This document shows, piece after piece, positions 8,420 through 18,758 of a stretch of 64,000 nt of DNA (position 1 is the stretch's first letter; every line of letters starts with the position of its first letter). The DNA is taken from positions 85,872 to 149,871 of the forward strand of contig NZ_ATWV01000010.1 of the NCBI RefSeq assembly GCF_000421345.1, written 5' to 3'. Origin of the DNA: Treponema bryantii NK4A124. GTDB taxonomy: Bacteria > Spirochaetota > Spirochaetia > Treponematales > Treponemataceae. The position numbers and the translations under genes are program-made. The notes under the pieces are model-generated. The model was not told the DNA's origin and made no database searches. It was given only the letters and a program-made list of their open reading frames with translations.

Positions 8420-11400
8420 ATGAAAAAAATTGCTTTTATAGTTTCTGTATTTTTTATTTCCTTACTAACGTTCGTTAGTTGTAAAAAAACTGATGTTCAG
8501 AGCTCAGGTATAGCCACAGTCTTCTCAACATCAAAGGCCTACTCCGAAGAAAAACCGGAATATCTGGAGCGTCCTTCCCTTCTATTAAAAACGGACACTA
8601 CTAATCTTGTAGATTTTGATTCCGTAAAAAAATTCTTTACCCTTGATTTCACACCTGAATATCCGGATTCTGCTTTTAACGAAGTAAAAACAAAAACTTC
8701 ACAAAAAAAGCAAACAAAAAAATCATCTGAAAAAAATGACAAGGGAAACTCTGTTATTCCCGGAATCCGAAAGCTTTCAGATTACATAACTAAGTATTCA
8801 ACAAAAAAAACAAGCCTTGCTGAATATAAACCTGCAGACGAAGTCGAAGAAGACTACAGCACAAAAGACTTCTTTATTGAAGACTGGGGACCTCAGGAAA
8901 AAATTCCTGGCGGCGAAAATTATCCATCTTTCTATGTCATATTTTCATCTCCGGTTCATTCTCTTCAGGCTCTCGACCAGCCAGAAAAAACTTCAGATAT
9001 CATGCAGATTACACCTCCACTTTCAGGTACCTTCCGCTGGTATGGAACAAGACATTTAAGCTTCGAAGCTGACCAGAGCGCAGACCCGGCTGTTCAATAT
9101 ACAATCACCATCAATTCAAATACAAAATCATCCGGCGGGAAATCACTTACCGGAGACACAGTTTTTAAAACTCAGGCTGAACCCGTAGAAATTACAAATA
9201 TCTGGGGTGGCTATATAAAAGACAGCGAATGTGCTTACGGCTGGTATACAGGAGCTCTTCCTCCTTATGAAAATCGTTTTGTAATGCGCACAAATTACAC
9301 CACCAGTCTCCTGGCAATACAGCAGAATCTTTCAATCGTCGTAAACGGAAAGAAAGCTGAATATGACATTACACCTGTCTATAAAGAAATTTTTGATATG
9401 TGGTATAACAAAGCTGATTTTGACCAGGCTGCAGAACGTACCAATACCTGGCTCGTAGAAATCAAAAGCCCCCTTCCACATAATACAAAAGTTGAAGTTA
9501 TAAACTCAGCAGGAGAATCTCAAAGCTACGAAACTCTACGCCCTTTTGAAATTGATGAAGTTTACAGCATGACAGATTATTCTTCTTCAAAATACAGCTG
9601 GCCTTTAACCATTTATTTTACCCAGGAACCAGACAAAGAATCTTTACTCAACAATTTAACTTACGACAATGGCCCGAAAATTACCGAAGACAATATTCTT
9701 TTCTACGGCCGTTCAATAAAGTTATGCAATCTTCCATTCAATTATAATCAGACTCATACTCTAAGCTTTGGAAAAGATTTAAAAGATAAATTTGGCCAGC
9801 CGCTAACCGGAGCAAAAGCTTCTTATACTTTTAAAACCCCAATGGAAATTGCCTATGTAAGATATCAGAATTACGGAACTAAAATGCTCGAAGCTCAGTT
9901 CCCTCATAAAATGATTTTCGAATATCAGAATCTTATACAGGGAAAATACGGACTTCAAAAAACAAATCGTCCTACAGGCAACGGAATTTATGAATTTAAT
10001 AAAAATGAAACTGTTTACCATGATCTTGATGTCAGCATAAAAAATCAAAGACAATTTGCAGAAATGGATTTAGAACCTTTCCTGGATGACGGATACGGTT
10101 TTGTCCGCTTCGAAGCAAATGCCAAATACAAAACATATAATCACTGGAGACAAGAGTATGAAGATGAAGAACCAAAAATGTACGGTGTAGTACAGGTTAC
10201 TGATCTTGGTATTACTGCACGTATGGGCTTCAATAAAGCAGTTATAATGGTACGAAGCCTTTCTACAGGAAAGCCCGTAGAAAATGCAGATGTATATATT
10301 GTTCATGATTTAAATGATTATCAAAAATGGAAGGACTCAAATTATATACCTAAAGAAATTTTTATACCCGGTGATGAGAATACTTACGATAAACTTTATG
10401 CACAGGGAAAGACAGATAAAAATGGTTTAGCCGTAATCAATTATACAAATGAGCAGATGGATAAAATCCAGGGAGAAACAAGCACTGCTTTTGTCTATGT
10501 CATCAATGGTAAAGACAAAGCTGCTTTCGGACCTGCTTCTCATAACACCTGGCGCGAAGGAGTAAGTACAGATTCAAGCCAGAATGCAAGAAAGCCTCAG
10601 CAGCGAACCTTTATGTTTACAGACCGTGGAATCTACAGACCAGGTGAAACTGTGACCTTCCGCGGAATTGACCGTGACCAGCTTCTCGGAAGCTTTACTA
10701 CCCATACAGGCTGGTACTCAATAAACGCAAAAGGAGCCTGGTGGGATTCAAAAGATATAATTGAACCAATTGCCGGCCAGCTTTCTGAATCCGGCGGTTT
10801 TTATGGTTCCTTTAAAATCCCGGATGATTTAAAACGCGGAACTTATAATCTCATCTATACTCGTGGAGATAATTCTGATGAAAGAGCAATGATTCAATTT
10901 ACGGTTGCAGATTTTGAAAGAGTAAAATTCGAATCATCAATTTCTGTTCCGGACATTTCATACTATAGCGGAGATAAACTTTCTGCAAATCTTTCTGCAT
11001 CTTATCTTGCAGGTGGTTCGTTAGGCGGCTCTAACTATGAAGTAACCTGGTATAAAGAAGCAACAACTTTTAAAACCTCAGAGCCTGCTGCTAATGGATA
11101 TACTTTTGATTCAGGAGTCTATCCTTCAAGATATTATTATTCAAACGATACCGGTTCTCTTTCAATGGACGGTAAAGCAGCTCTCTCCTGTAAGTCTGAA
11201 GAAATCACAGATGGTGCACCATATATTTATCATATAGAAACAGCTGTTACAGATATTTCAAATCAGCGTATTACAGCTCAAAATAATATCAGAGTTCATC
11301 CGGCCCAATTCTATATCGGCCTTGCGAAAGCTAAAAATATCCGCGGCTTTGCAAAGTCTGGTGAAAAGATTGAAATACCTTATCTTCTTGTAAACATTGA

Positions 11401-14400
11401 CGGAAGCCTTATGAAAGACAATGAGCTTGCTCTTAAAGTTTCCGGCCTCGAATATAAACTCACTCATGAAGTCTGGACTATGGTTCATGAACAGAGTGTA
11501 GATGATACAATCTATACCCGCTATGAACGTTCAGACGTTGAAGATGCAGCAGGTAAAATCACTGCCCAGACAAAAAGCACTCTTACACTTAAACCGGAAA
11601 TTTCCGGCTGGTACACACTTACCGTAACCGGTTACGATAATCAGGGTGGAAAGGTTATAAGCAAATACGAATTCTATGTAACTGGCAGCGGTTCCAGCTG
11701 GTTCGATCAGTACAACTCAGATTCACTTAAGCTTACACCAGACAAGTCGCAGTATAATCCTGGAGAAACAGCACACCTTCTTTTAGAAAGTCCTCTACCT
11801 GCTGGCAACTATCTGATTACTGTTGAACGTGAAGGAATCTTTACAGAAGAGCTCCGTCATTTTGAAAATGGTGCAGAAGTAATCGACATTCCTATTGCCG
11901 GTAATTATCTCCCAGTGGTATACGTTTCTGTTTCATCATATTCAGAAAGACATGGTCAGCCATCTCACAATTATGGAGAGCCGGATCTTGATAAGCCAAA
12001 AGGTTATTACGGAGTTACTCCGCTTTTGATAAATCCATACGTTCGTTCTTTCTCTATTGCTATAGAATGCGACAAACCAAGTTACAAACCTGGTGAAACA
12101 GCAACAATCAAATTAAAGGCAACAAAGGGTGGTAAGCCTTATGCCGGAGCAGAACTTACTGCACTTGCTGTTGATCGCGGAGTTCTGGATCTCATCGGAT
12201 ATCATGTTCCAAATCCAATTGACTTCTTCTATAACCGTGAAAACTTCCCATTGAGAGTCTGGGGCGGCGACTCACGTTCTCTGCTTATGGATCCTGTAAC
12301 TTATAGTGTAAAAAATCTTATAGGCGGAGACGAAGATGTAAAAGATATGCTGATGGAAAAATCATTAGCAGCAAATGACACAGAAGCAGTTAGAAAAGAT
12401 TTTCGCGCTACAGCTTTCTTTGAACCTGTTATTATTACAGACCAGAATGGCGAAGCAAGCCTTACATTTAAGATGCCGGATAATCTTACAACCTACCGTA
12501 TTTCTGTTCTTGGTGCAAAAGATGATCTCTTTGCAATTCAGGAAAATGAAGTAAAAGTTCAAAACCCTATTAACATTCAGGCGGTACAACCACGTCGTCT
12601 GCGCGAACGCGATACAGCAGAATGTGGAGTTTTAATTACAAATCTCGGAAAAGAAAGTGAAAAGGTAACTGTTAATCTCGAAGTTCTTTCTCCAGATAAA
12701 GATACTGAACAGGATAAACTTGAAGGCCGCAGAACAGTTCCAGGAAAGGGTTTTGTTGATGGACCAAGCTCCCACACAGTTACAGTGCCATCCGGCCAGT
12801 CTTCCGTTGTATATTTTGATGTTGGTGCTTCTCAACAGGGAACCATAAATCTTGTATACACAATTAAATCAAATCTTGTTAATGAAAAACTGATTTCCCC
12901 TGTCAGAATTGAAAAGACCTTTGTTTATGAAAGTGTAACTATGACCGGAAGTATTTCTGATAAAGATTCCGGAACAGAAAAAGAATCTTTGATAATTCCA
13001 GGCTTTGCAAAAGAAGGTCGTGGAGATATCAAACTCATTCTTGATGCAACAAGACTTGGAGTACTCGGTTCTTCCGTAAATTATCTTTTTGACTATCCTT
13101 ACGGTTGTCTGGAACAGCAGAGCTCTCGCATACTACCGTTAGTTAGTTTTGATAAATACATAAATGTCTTTGGTATGGATTCTAAAGTCGGAAATATTAA
13201 AGACTGTGTTACAAGCTGGACCAAAAAATGGAAAGACTATCAGCATGCAGACGGTGGATTTGGTTACTGGCCGGAATCTCTTAATTCTTCTGATTTTGTA
13301 AGCATGCGTATTCTTTACATCTACGCACTTGCAATGCAGCGAGGTTATAGTCCGGAAGATATTCCTCTTAATATTGAAAACCTGAAACAATATGTTGCCT
13401 CTGCAATAAAGAACTACAACACACGCTATCAGGCTTCAAACTATTATGATTACGATAAAGCCTTTGCCTGCTACATATTCAGTCTTTTAAAAGATAACTC
13501 TCTGGATTCAGTTCGCAATGAGCTTTATTCAAAAGTAGATTCAATTACTCTGGATGCAGCTGCCTGTCTTTCTTTAGCATATGCAAATACCGGTAGTCAG
13601 CAGGATTTTGAAAAAGCAAAATTAATCAATAATAAAATCCGTCCATATCTGCAGCCGGATCAGCGTGGAGTTTCGCTTTCTAAAAAAGCAAGAAGCGGCT
13701 ACTGGTTCTGTTATCAAAATGAAACTATACAATATGCCGCAATACTTTCTGCATTTGTAACAGTAAATCCTGATGACGAAATGGTAGACAGACTGCTTTA
13801 TATGCTGCTCAAAAAGCAATCACGCGGATACTGGCAGAACACCATTACAACTGCATCCGTACTGGATTCTATTTATACTTACATCCAGAAGCGTAATCTC
13901 GATGCAAGTGATTACACCGCAACAGCATCTCTTAATGGACGCCAGTTATTAAACAAAAGCTTTAAGGGAGCTTCTGCAAAACCGGAAACTCTTACTCTGC
14001 CATTTGAAGATGAATTTGTTTCTTCTCTTCCACGAGATAAAACAATTCCTCTTGTTTTTGAAAAAGATGGAAATGGTTACCTCTTCTATACTGTAGAAAT
14101 GAAGTATGCTCTTCCGGATGAAGCCCAGGCCGCACGCAATGAAGGTCTGAATATCACATATGAAATTCGTGATTTTGAAAACGATGAATTAATTAATGTC
14201 TCTAAAGACACAAGTGATATTACATTGCAAAGTGGAAAAATGTATAAAGCAAAGATTATTATTCAAACAAGCAGAACTAAAGAGTATGTCGCTCTTCGAG
14301 CTCCAATTCCTTCTGGTGCAGAAATTCTTGATTCTTACAATGGTTTGAGTCATAAAAATGTAACAGATAACGAAGTTCAATTCTTCTGGGACGAAATGCA

Positions 14401-14539
14401 CACAGGACGTCATACTGTGGAATTTACCTTCCGCGCAGCACGTCGTGGTATTTATCCAACTCCGCCTGTACAGGGCGAATGTATGTATGAGCCGGAAGTC
14501 TTTGGTAGAAGTGACGGTTATCTCTTTATAATCGAATAA
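8420..14539 (+). CDS. alpha-2-macroglobulin-family lipoprotein
   Basis: Large envelope protease trap. 2039 residues, longer than the roughly 1650 of E. coli YfhM. A lipoprotein signal (MKKIAFIVSVFFISLLTFVSC) is followed by a charged linker, MG domains, and the MG2-type segment RTFMFTDRGIYRPGETV. The thioester motif GCLEQ is intact (Cys1563, Gln1566), after an A2M-type segment ATAFFEPVIITDQNG. The alpha-helical thioester domain and receptor-like C-terminus follow. Only two bases separate it from pbpC, the classic bacterial pair in which the trap protects the periplasm while PbpC repairs peptidoglycan. The signal-peptide coding region carries the palindromic word ACTAACGTTCGTTAGT at 8464-8479. 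Confidence 0.95.
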   Translation: MKKIAFIVSVFFISLLTFVSCKKTDVQSSGIATVFSTSKAYSEEKPEYLERPSLLLKTDTTNLVDFDSVKKFFTLDFTPEYPDSAFNEVKTKTSQKKQTKKSSEKNDKGNSVIPGIRKLSDYITKYSTKKTSLAEYKPADEVEEDYSTKDFFIEDWGPQEKIPGGENYPSFYVIFSSPVHSLQALDQPEKTSDIMQITPPLSGTFRWYGTRHLSFEADQSADPAVQYTITINSNTKSSGGKSLTGDTVFKTQAEPVEITNIWGGYIKDSECAYGWYTGALPPYENRFVMRTNYTTSLLAIQQNLSIVVNGKKAEYDITPVYKEIFDMWYNKADFDQAAERTNTWLVEIKSPLPHNTKVEVINSAGESQSYETLRPFEIDEVYSMTDYSSSKYSWPLTIYFTQEPDKESLLNNLTYDNGPKITEDNILFYGRSIKLCNLPFNYNQTHTLSFGKDLKDKFGQPLTGAKASYTFKTPMEIAYVRYQNYGTKMLEAQFPHKMIFEYQNLIQGKYGLQKTNRPTGNGIYEFNKNETVYHDLDVSIKNQRQFAEMDLEPFLDDGYGFVRFEANAKYKTYNHWRQEYEDEEPKMYGVVQVTDLGITARMGFNKAVIMVRSLSTGKPVENADVYIVHDLNDYQKWKDSNYIPKEIFIPGDENTYDKLYAQGKTDKNGLAVINYTNEQMDKIQGETSTAFVYVINGKDKAAFGPASHNTWREGVSTDSSQNARKPQQRTFMFTDRGIYRPGETVTFRGIDRDQLLGSFTTHTGWYSINAKGAWWDSKDIIEPIAGQLSESGGFYGSFKIPDDLKRGTYNLIYTRGDNSDERAMIQFTVADFERVKFESSISVPDISYYSGDKLSANLSASYLAGGSLGGSNYEVTWYKEATTFKTSEPAANGYTFDSGVYPSRYYYSNDTGSLSMDGKAALSCKSEEITDGAPYIYHIETAVTDISNQRITAQNNIRVHPAQFYIGLAKAKNIRGFAKSGEKIEIPYLLVNIDGSLMKDNELALKVSGLEYKLTHEVWTMVHEQSVDDTIYTRYERSDVEDAAGKITAQTKSTLTLKPEISGWYTLTVTGYDNQGGKVISKYEFYVTGSGSSWFDQYNSDSLKLTPDKSQYNPGETAHLLLESPLPAGNYLITVEREGIFTEELRHFENGAEVIDIPIAGNYLPVVYVSVSSYSERHGQPSHNYGEPDLDKPKGYYGVTPLLINPYVRSFSIAIECDKPSYKPGETATIKLKATKGGKPYAGAELTALAVDRGVLDLIGYHVPNPIDFFYNRENFPLRVWGGDSRSLLMDPVTYSVKNLIGGDEDVKDMLMEKSLAANDTEAVRKDFRATAFFEPVIITDQNGEASLTFKMPDNLTTYRISVLGAKDDLFAIQENEVKVQNPINIQAVQPRRLRERDTAECGVLITNLGKESEKVTVNLEVLSPDKDTEQDKLEGRRTVPGKGFVDGPSSHTVTVPSGQSSVVYFDVGASQQGTINLVYTIKSNLVNEKLISPVRIEKTFVYESVTMTGSISDKDSGTEKESLIIPGFAKEGRGDIKLILDATRLGVLGSSVNYLFDYPYGCLEQQSSRILPLVSFDKYINVFGMDSKVGNIKDCVTSWTKKWKDYQHADGGFGYWPESLNSSDFVSMRILYIYALAMQRGYSPEDIPLNIENLKQYVASAIKNYNTRYQASNYYDYDKAFACYIFSLLKDNSLDSVRNELYSKVDSITLDAAACLSLAYANTGSQQDFEKAKLINNKIRPYLQPDQRGVSLSKKARSGYWFCYQNETIQYAAILSAFVTVNPDDEMVDRLLYMLLKKQSRGYWQNTITTASVLDSIYTYIQKRNLDASDYTATASLNGRQLLNKSFKGASAKPETLTLPFEDEFVSSLPRDKTIPLVFEKDGNGYLFYTVEMKYALPDEAQAARNEGLNITYEIRDFENDELINVSKDTSDITLQSGKMYKAKIIIQTSRTKEYVALRAPIPSGAEILDSYNGLSHKNVTDNEVQFFWDEMHTGRHTVEFTFRAARRGIYPTPPVQGECMYEPEVFGRSDGYLFIIE

Positions 14540-14541
14540 TA

Positions 14542-16803
14542 ATGAAATTGAAAGAACATCTAAGCGAGCTCCGAGAAAAACTAAAGCCTCGTCATTGCGA
14601 GCTCCGCGCGAAGCGCGGAGCGAAGCAACCCATTCTAACTGCTTTAATAATTCTACTTATCGTCTTCCTGCCTCCGATTACCATGCGCCTTTTGCCCTTT
14701 CCGGAACTTACAGAGTTTTGCGCTCAGGAATACAGCTGCAGGATTTACGACCGCCACGGCGAGTTGATTCAGGTTACGGCGATTAAGGGCGGCGGAAGAC
14801 GCGAATTCACACCAATAAACAATATCCCAAAGCAAATCCAGAAAAGCTTTATTCAAGAGGAAGACAGCCGGTTTTATTTTCATCATGGCCTAGACTGGTT
14901 TTCTATTTTGAGGGCTTTAATTCAAAATAAAAAAGCAGACAAAATTGTAAGCGGTGCTTCAACCATAACAATGCAGCTTGCAAAAGCTATGAATAAAGAT
15001 AAAACTCATACAATTACAAGAAAAATAAAAGATGCTTTTTATGCATACCGAATCGAAGCTAAATTATCAAAAAAACAAATTCTGGAGCTTTATCTTAATT
15101 CAATTTATTTTGGAAAAAACTCTTATGGAATTACTTCTGCTGCCAGAACTTACTTTGGCTCGGATCTCCAGAACCTTATCTCCGGACAAATCCGAGTTCT
15201 TTCTGTGCTTCTCCGAAATCCGGCTTATTATAATCCTGTTGAACACAGCAAGCGTTTTCTTAAATTTTCTCAAGAGGCTTATGATGCTGCCTCAAAGGCA
15301 CAATACTATAATTACCCTTTTAAGCTTCCACATTTCGTAAACTATTTAATGTCATATAGAACTTCTGAATATGAAATACATACTTCAATTGATTTAGAAA
15401 TTTCTGAAATGTCTCAAAGCTTTTTACGTCAGGCACTTGAGCAGGCTGGAAATGACCGTATTACTAACGGCTCTCTCCTCCTCATTAATAACGAAGATGC
15501 TTCTGTAATTTCCTGGATTGGAAATGGTGATTTTTTTGACGATGATAACAGCGGACAAATTGATGGTGTACTCGTAAAAAATCAGCCCGGCTCTTCAATG
15601 AAGCCTTTTCTTTATGCCCTCGCAATTGACCGGAATATTCTTGGTCCTTCAACAGTACTTGCAGATGTTCCTTCTGAATTTGGAAACGAAAAACTCTACA
15701 TCCCTGAAAACTTTAACAACCGTTATAACGGACCTGTACGTACACGCATAGCCCTGTCCTCCAGCCTCAATATTCCGGCTGTAGAAACTCTTAATAAAGT
15801 CGGCGTCCAGAATTATCTGGAAAAACTCTACGAGCTTGGTTTCGACTCACTCAAAGAAAACGATACCGGATTAAAAGCAGATTTGGGACTCGCTCTCGGT
15901 GCCGGTGCAGTTTCGCTTTATGAACTTGTACCTGCATTTTCAGTATTTGTCAGAGATGGAAATTATATTCCTATCTCATTAACTAAAAATCAAAAACTAA
16001 CTAACGTTCGTCAGCTATATTCCTCTGACACAGTCCGCATAATAACTTCAATCCTTTCTGATAAGGGGGCACGGGCTCTTGGCTTCGGATATACACAAAC
16101 CTTTCAGACCTCTTACCCATCAATATTTAAAACTGGCACATCAAATCAATTTCAAAATATTATTGCCCTTGGAGCAACACAAAAATACACAATTGGTGTC
16201 TGGATGGGAAACTTCTCTGGAAATACTGTAATTGGAAAAACCGGAGCTTCTCTTCCTGCCTGGGTTGCAAAAAATGTTTTAGATAACATCACAGATCCTT
16301 CAGATTTTTCCACATCACAATCATTCCCAGAACCTGAAAATTATCACAAAGAAAAAATCTGTTCTCTTTCAGGCTTAAAAGCAGGCCCCCATTGTAATTC
16401 AACAGTTTACGAATATGTCAGAAACGATACCAGATTAGAAAGCTGTTCCTGGCATCAAAAAATCAATGGAAAAAATCAGACAATTTATCCTGCGGAATAT
16501 CAGCAATGGCTTAGAAGAAAAGCAGATTCAGGCTTTATCGAATACTCTAATTCTCCACTTAAGCTTATTACTCCAAAAGATAATTCTTTATTTTTTATAA
16601 GTAATTTAAATTCACAAAAGCAGGCTATACCTTTTGAAGTTACCGGTGGCTCTTCAAATCAACTTGAAATTTATTATGATGAAAAAAAATTCGCCACAAT
16701 CAACCGGCCTTTTATTTTTTCTATTCCAGTTGATCGTGGCGAACATTCCTGCCACATGCTATGCGGCAAAGAAGAAATCACAATTTCATTTACTGTAAAA
16801 TAG
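14542..16803 (+). CDS. pbpC: penicillin-binding protein 1C
   Basis: Bifunctional peptidoglycan synthase. 753 residues: a short cytoplasmic tail, one membrane helix at about 32-52, a glycosyltransferase domain (EEDSRFYFHHGLDW, then GASTITMQLAKAM), and a transpeptidase domain with SxxK in QPGSSMKP, SxN in SSSLN, and KTG in IFKTGTSNQF. A C-terminal beta domain typical of PBP1C follows from about residue 670. Translationally linked to the macroglobulin gene upstream. Residues about 17-30 are encoded by a family B palindromic repeat (14591-14629) in the cytoplasmic tail, an in-frame insertion just before the membrane helix. Confidence 0.95.
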   Translation: MKLKEHLSELREKLKPRHCELRAKRGAKQPILTALIILLIVFLPPITMRLLPFPELTEFCAQEYSCRIYDRHGELIQVTAIKGGGRREFTPINNIPKQIQKSFIQEEDSRFYFHHGLDWFSILRALIQNKKADKIVSGASTITMQLAKAMNKDKTHTITRKIKDAFYAYRIEAKLSKKQILELYLNSIYFGKNSYGITSAARTYFGSDLQNLISGQIRVLSVLLRNPAYYNPVEHSKRFLKFSQEAYDAASKAQYYNYPFKLPHFVNYLMSYRTSEYEIHTSIDLEISEMSQSFLRQALEQAGNDRITNGSLLLINNEDASVISWIGNGDFFDDDNSGQIDGVLVKNQPGSSMKPFLYALAIDRNILGPSTVLADVPSEFGNEKLYIPENFNNRYNGPVRTRIALSSSLNIPAVETLNKVGVQNYLEKLYELGFDSLKENDTGLKADLGLALGAGAVSLYELVPAFSVFVRDGNYIPISLTKNQKLTNVRQLYSSDTVRIITSILSDKGARALGFGYTQTFQTSYPSIFKTGTSNQFQNIIALGATQKYTIGVWMGNFSGNTVIGKTGASLPAWVAKNVLDNITDPSDFSTSQSFPEPENYHKEKICSLSGLKAGPHCNSTVYEYVRNDTRLESCSWHQKINGKNQTIYPAEYQQWLRRKADSGFIEYSNSPLKLITPKDNSLFFISNLNSQKQAIPFEVTGGSSNQLEIYYDEKKFATINRPFIFSIPVDRGEHSCHMLCGKEEITISFTVK
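14591..14629. repeat. Family B palindromic repeat inside pbpC
   Basis: GTCATTGCGAGC...CGAAGCAA element with a perfect CTCCGCGCGAAGCGCGGAG centre, read in frame as approximately RHCELRAKRGAKQP. This peptide type is a familiar translated-repeat product in many bacterial genomes. Confidence 0.85.
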
Positions 16804-16834
16804 TAAAACTGTCTTTCCGAACTGGTTTCGAAAT

Positions 16835-17209
16835 CTAGCACTTCCACAGCTTATGAAGATTACAGAACTCATAAGCTCCAGTAACTTTTTCACCATCAAG
16901 CAAAGCAAACTCTGCCTTAGGTTCCTGACCTGGCTTCAATTGTTTTTTCTGAATACCCTTATCTGTTACAAGAAGAATCCACTCAATAAAATGTTCAGGC
17001 AGCATAGGATGAGTAACTGAGCCAACACTTACTGTAACCTTGTTTCCTTCAACGTTTACAACAGGAACATGTTTTTCTACAGCTGCATCTGTAGTTCCCG
17101 GAACAAGTTCCACCATATCTTCACCACAACATACAGTTGGTGCAAGAGACTCTTTAACCATAACAATAATTTTTCCGCAATGCTTACAAACAAAAAATTT
17201 AACTTCCAT
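16835..17209 (-). CDS. dfx: desulfoferrodoxin, superoxide reductase (2Fe class)
   Basis: Reduces superoxide to peroxide without making oxygen, a common anaerobe defence. 124 residues. The N-terminal desulforedoxin-like part has all four rubredoxin-type iron ligands (Cys8, Cys11, Cys27, Cys28). The catalytic domain has the His ligands in EKHVPVV and HPMLPEHFIEWI and the C-terminal CNLHKLWKC with the Cys/His pair. This is the two-iron class, whereas the T. pallidum neelaredoxin is known to lack the first centre. A strong AAAGGAGG lies upstream. Convergent with pbpC; the 31 bp gap holds a degenerate family C-like hairpin. Confidence 0.95.
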   Translation of the reverse strand: MEVKFFVCKHCGKIIVMVKESLAPTVCCGEDMVELVPGTTDAAVEKHVPVVNVEGNKVTVSVGSVTHPMLPEHFIEWILLVTDKGIQKKQLKPGQEPKAEFALLDGEKVTGAYEFCNLHKLWKC

Positions 17210-17339
17210 TTTTTGCCTCCTTTATAAAGGGTACATAAACAATCTTCTTTTGTCAAATTTCTTATTTACACAAATTTTATTTAATTGTATCTAATGACAG
17301 TTTTGCAAATATTTTATAAAATAATAACAGGAGAAAAAG

Positions 17340-17834
17340 ATGGGACAAATCATAAAAAAACGTACTGATTATATTTCATGGGACGAATATTTTATGGGTG
17401 TTGCTAAACTTGCAAGTTTACGTTCCAAAGACCCTAATTCCCAGGTAGGGGCTTGCATTGTTGATGCTGATAACAAAATTCTTTCTATGGGTTATAACGG
17501 TTTTCCCCGCGGCTGTTCTGACGATGAATTTCCATGGGCACGCGAAGGAGATACCCTTGAAACAAAATATGCATATGTAACACACAGCGAACTCAATGCA
17601 ATTTTAAACTACCGTGGCGGCTCTCTTGAAAACTGTAAAATCTACGTTACTCTTTTTCCATGTAATGAATGTGCAAAAGCAATTATTCAGAGCGGTATAA
17701 AAACAGTTGTTTTTGCAGAAAATAAATATGACGGAACCCCATCTGTCGAAGCCTCTAAAAAATTAATGAATGCAGCCGGCGTACGTTATTACCAGTATCA
17801 GCCGACAGGTAAAAAGCTGGAAATAAATGTTTAA
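17340..17834 (+). CDS. deoxycytidylate deaminase
   Basis: Deaminates dCMP to dUMP for thymidylate synthesis. 164 residues with the zinc sites of the cytidine deaminase fold: HSELNAILN (His and catalytic Glu) and PCNECAKAI (two Cys). The N-terminal segment SWDEYFMGVAKLASLRSKDPNSQVGA is the hallmark of dCMP rather than cytidine or tRNA deaminases (quoted only as landmarks SWDEYFM and DPNSQVGA). AGGAGA precedes the start. The next gene begins eight bases before this one ends. Confidence 0.93.
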   Translation: MGQIIKKRTDYISWDEYFMGVAKLASLRSKDPNSQVGACIVDADNKILSMGYNGFPRGCSDDEFPWAREGDTLETKYAYVTHSELNAILNYRGGSLENCKIYVTLFPCNECAKAIIQSGIKTVVFAENKYDGTPSVEASKKLMNAAGVRYYQYQPTGKKLEINV

Positions 17835-18732
17835 TAGAATTCTTAAAAAATACTTTCCTCTTCTTTTACTTCTTCTTCTCGCTTTTTCTTTTCAGAGTTG
17901 TAAAACAACAAACTCTCTTGTAAAAGAATCAATTTCACCTTCTGCTCCTGCAGATGCCCAGATAGTTCTTGCACCAGATGTAGAATTTCAGGAAATTGAA
18001 GGAGATTATAAATATCTTTTTATACGTTTATATAATCCTGTTTATAACAGTCCTGTGTATATAGCAAATATTTTAAAGAATGGCCTTGCTGCTACTAAAA
18101 CAGAAGACGTACCAGATTTAAGTCATTCAGCTATCAATTTTAATTTGAATGATACTTTTTATGGCTTAACCTTAGGCGGAAAATACAACTTTGCTGAAGA
18201 AAACTGTCTGACTGTAGAAGGTCATAAATACATGAAACATTGTAATCCTGAAAAATCAGAACAGATTACTTACGCCCTCAAAGTTACCGAAGAAGAATAC
18301 AATAACACACAGAAATTTGTCGATCATTATCTGAAGTCAACAAAAGTCAAATACGCTTCAGGTTTAAACGTTAAATTGGCTCTATTCAGTATTAAGAAAA
18401 AGTTTTTTACTTCAAAAGAACATAAACAGTTTTCAACACAAAAATATCCTAGAAGTGCAAAAAATGTAAAAATTGATCAGGATGATGAAAAATCTTATCT
18501 AAATAGATTTGTTTGTTCTACTTTCATAGGCTATGTACTTTATAATAATGTTGAAAGCGTAGCCGAATTCTTTGACGAGCATAACATCAAATATGATTAT
18601 CTCAATGTTACAGATCTTTCATTGATTCCAGGCATGACTCCACTCTTTTATTCTACCTGGTCTAATTATCTTGAAGCCGCTAAAGAATTTGTAAATGAAA
18701 ATGAAGAATTTGCTGAATATTTGACACAATAA
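17827..18732 (+). CDS. putative lipoprotein of unknown function
   Basis: 301 residues with a signal peptide ending in a lipobox-like FSFQSCKTT, so probably membrane-anchored outside the cytoplasm. The body contains NRFVCSTFIGYVLYNN at about 220-235, a Cys-Ser-x-Phe pattern reminiscent of the catalytic cysteine helix in permuted NlpC/P60-type (YiiX-like) peptidases, and an earlier YNPVYNSPVY segment. No matching catalytic His could be assigned with confidence, so the peptidase idea is only a suggestion. The gene overlaps the dCMP deaminase gene by eight bases, which implies cotranscription. Confidence 0.75.
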   Translation: MFNRILKKYFPLLLLLLLAFSFQSCKTTNSLVKESISPSAPADAQIVLAPDVEFQEIEGDYKYLFIRLYNPVYNSPVYIANILKNGLAATKTEDVPDLSHSAINFNLNDTFYGLTLGGKYNFAEENCLTVEGHKYMKHCNPEKSEQITYALKVTEEEYNNTQKFVDHYLKSTKVKYASGLNVKLALFSIKKKFFTSKEHKQFSTQKYPRSAKNVKIDQDDEKSYLNRFVCSTFIGYVLYNNVESVAEFFDEHNIKYDYLNVTDLSLIPGMTPLFYSTWSNYLEAAKEFVNENEEFAEYLTQ

Positions 18733-18758
18733 GTCTAAATCATTATTCTTTTTTCATT

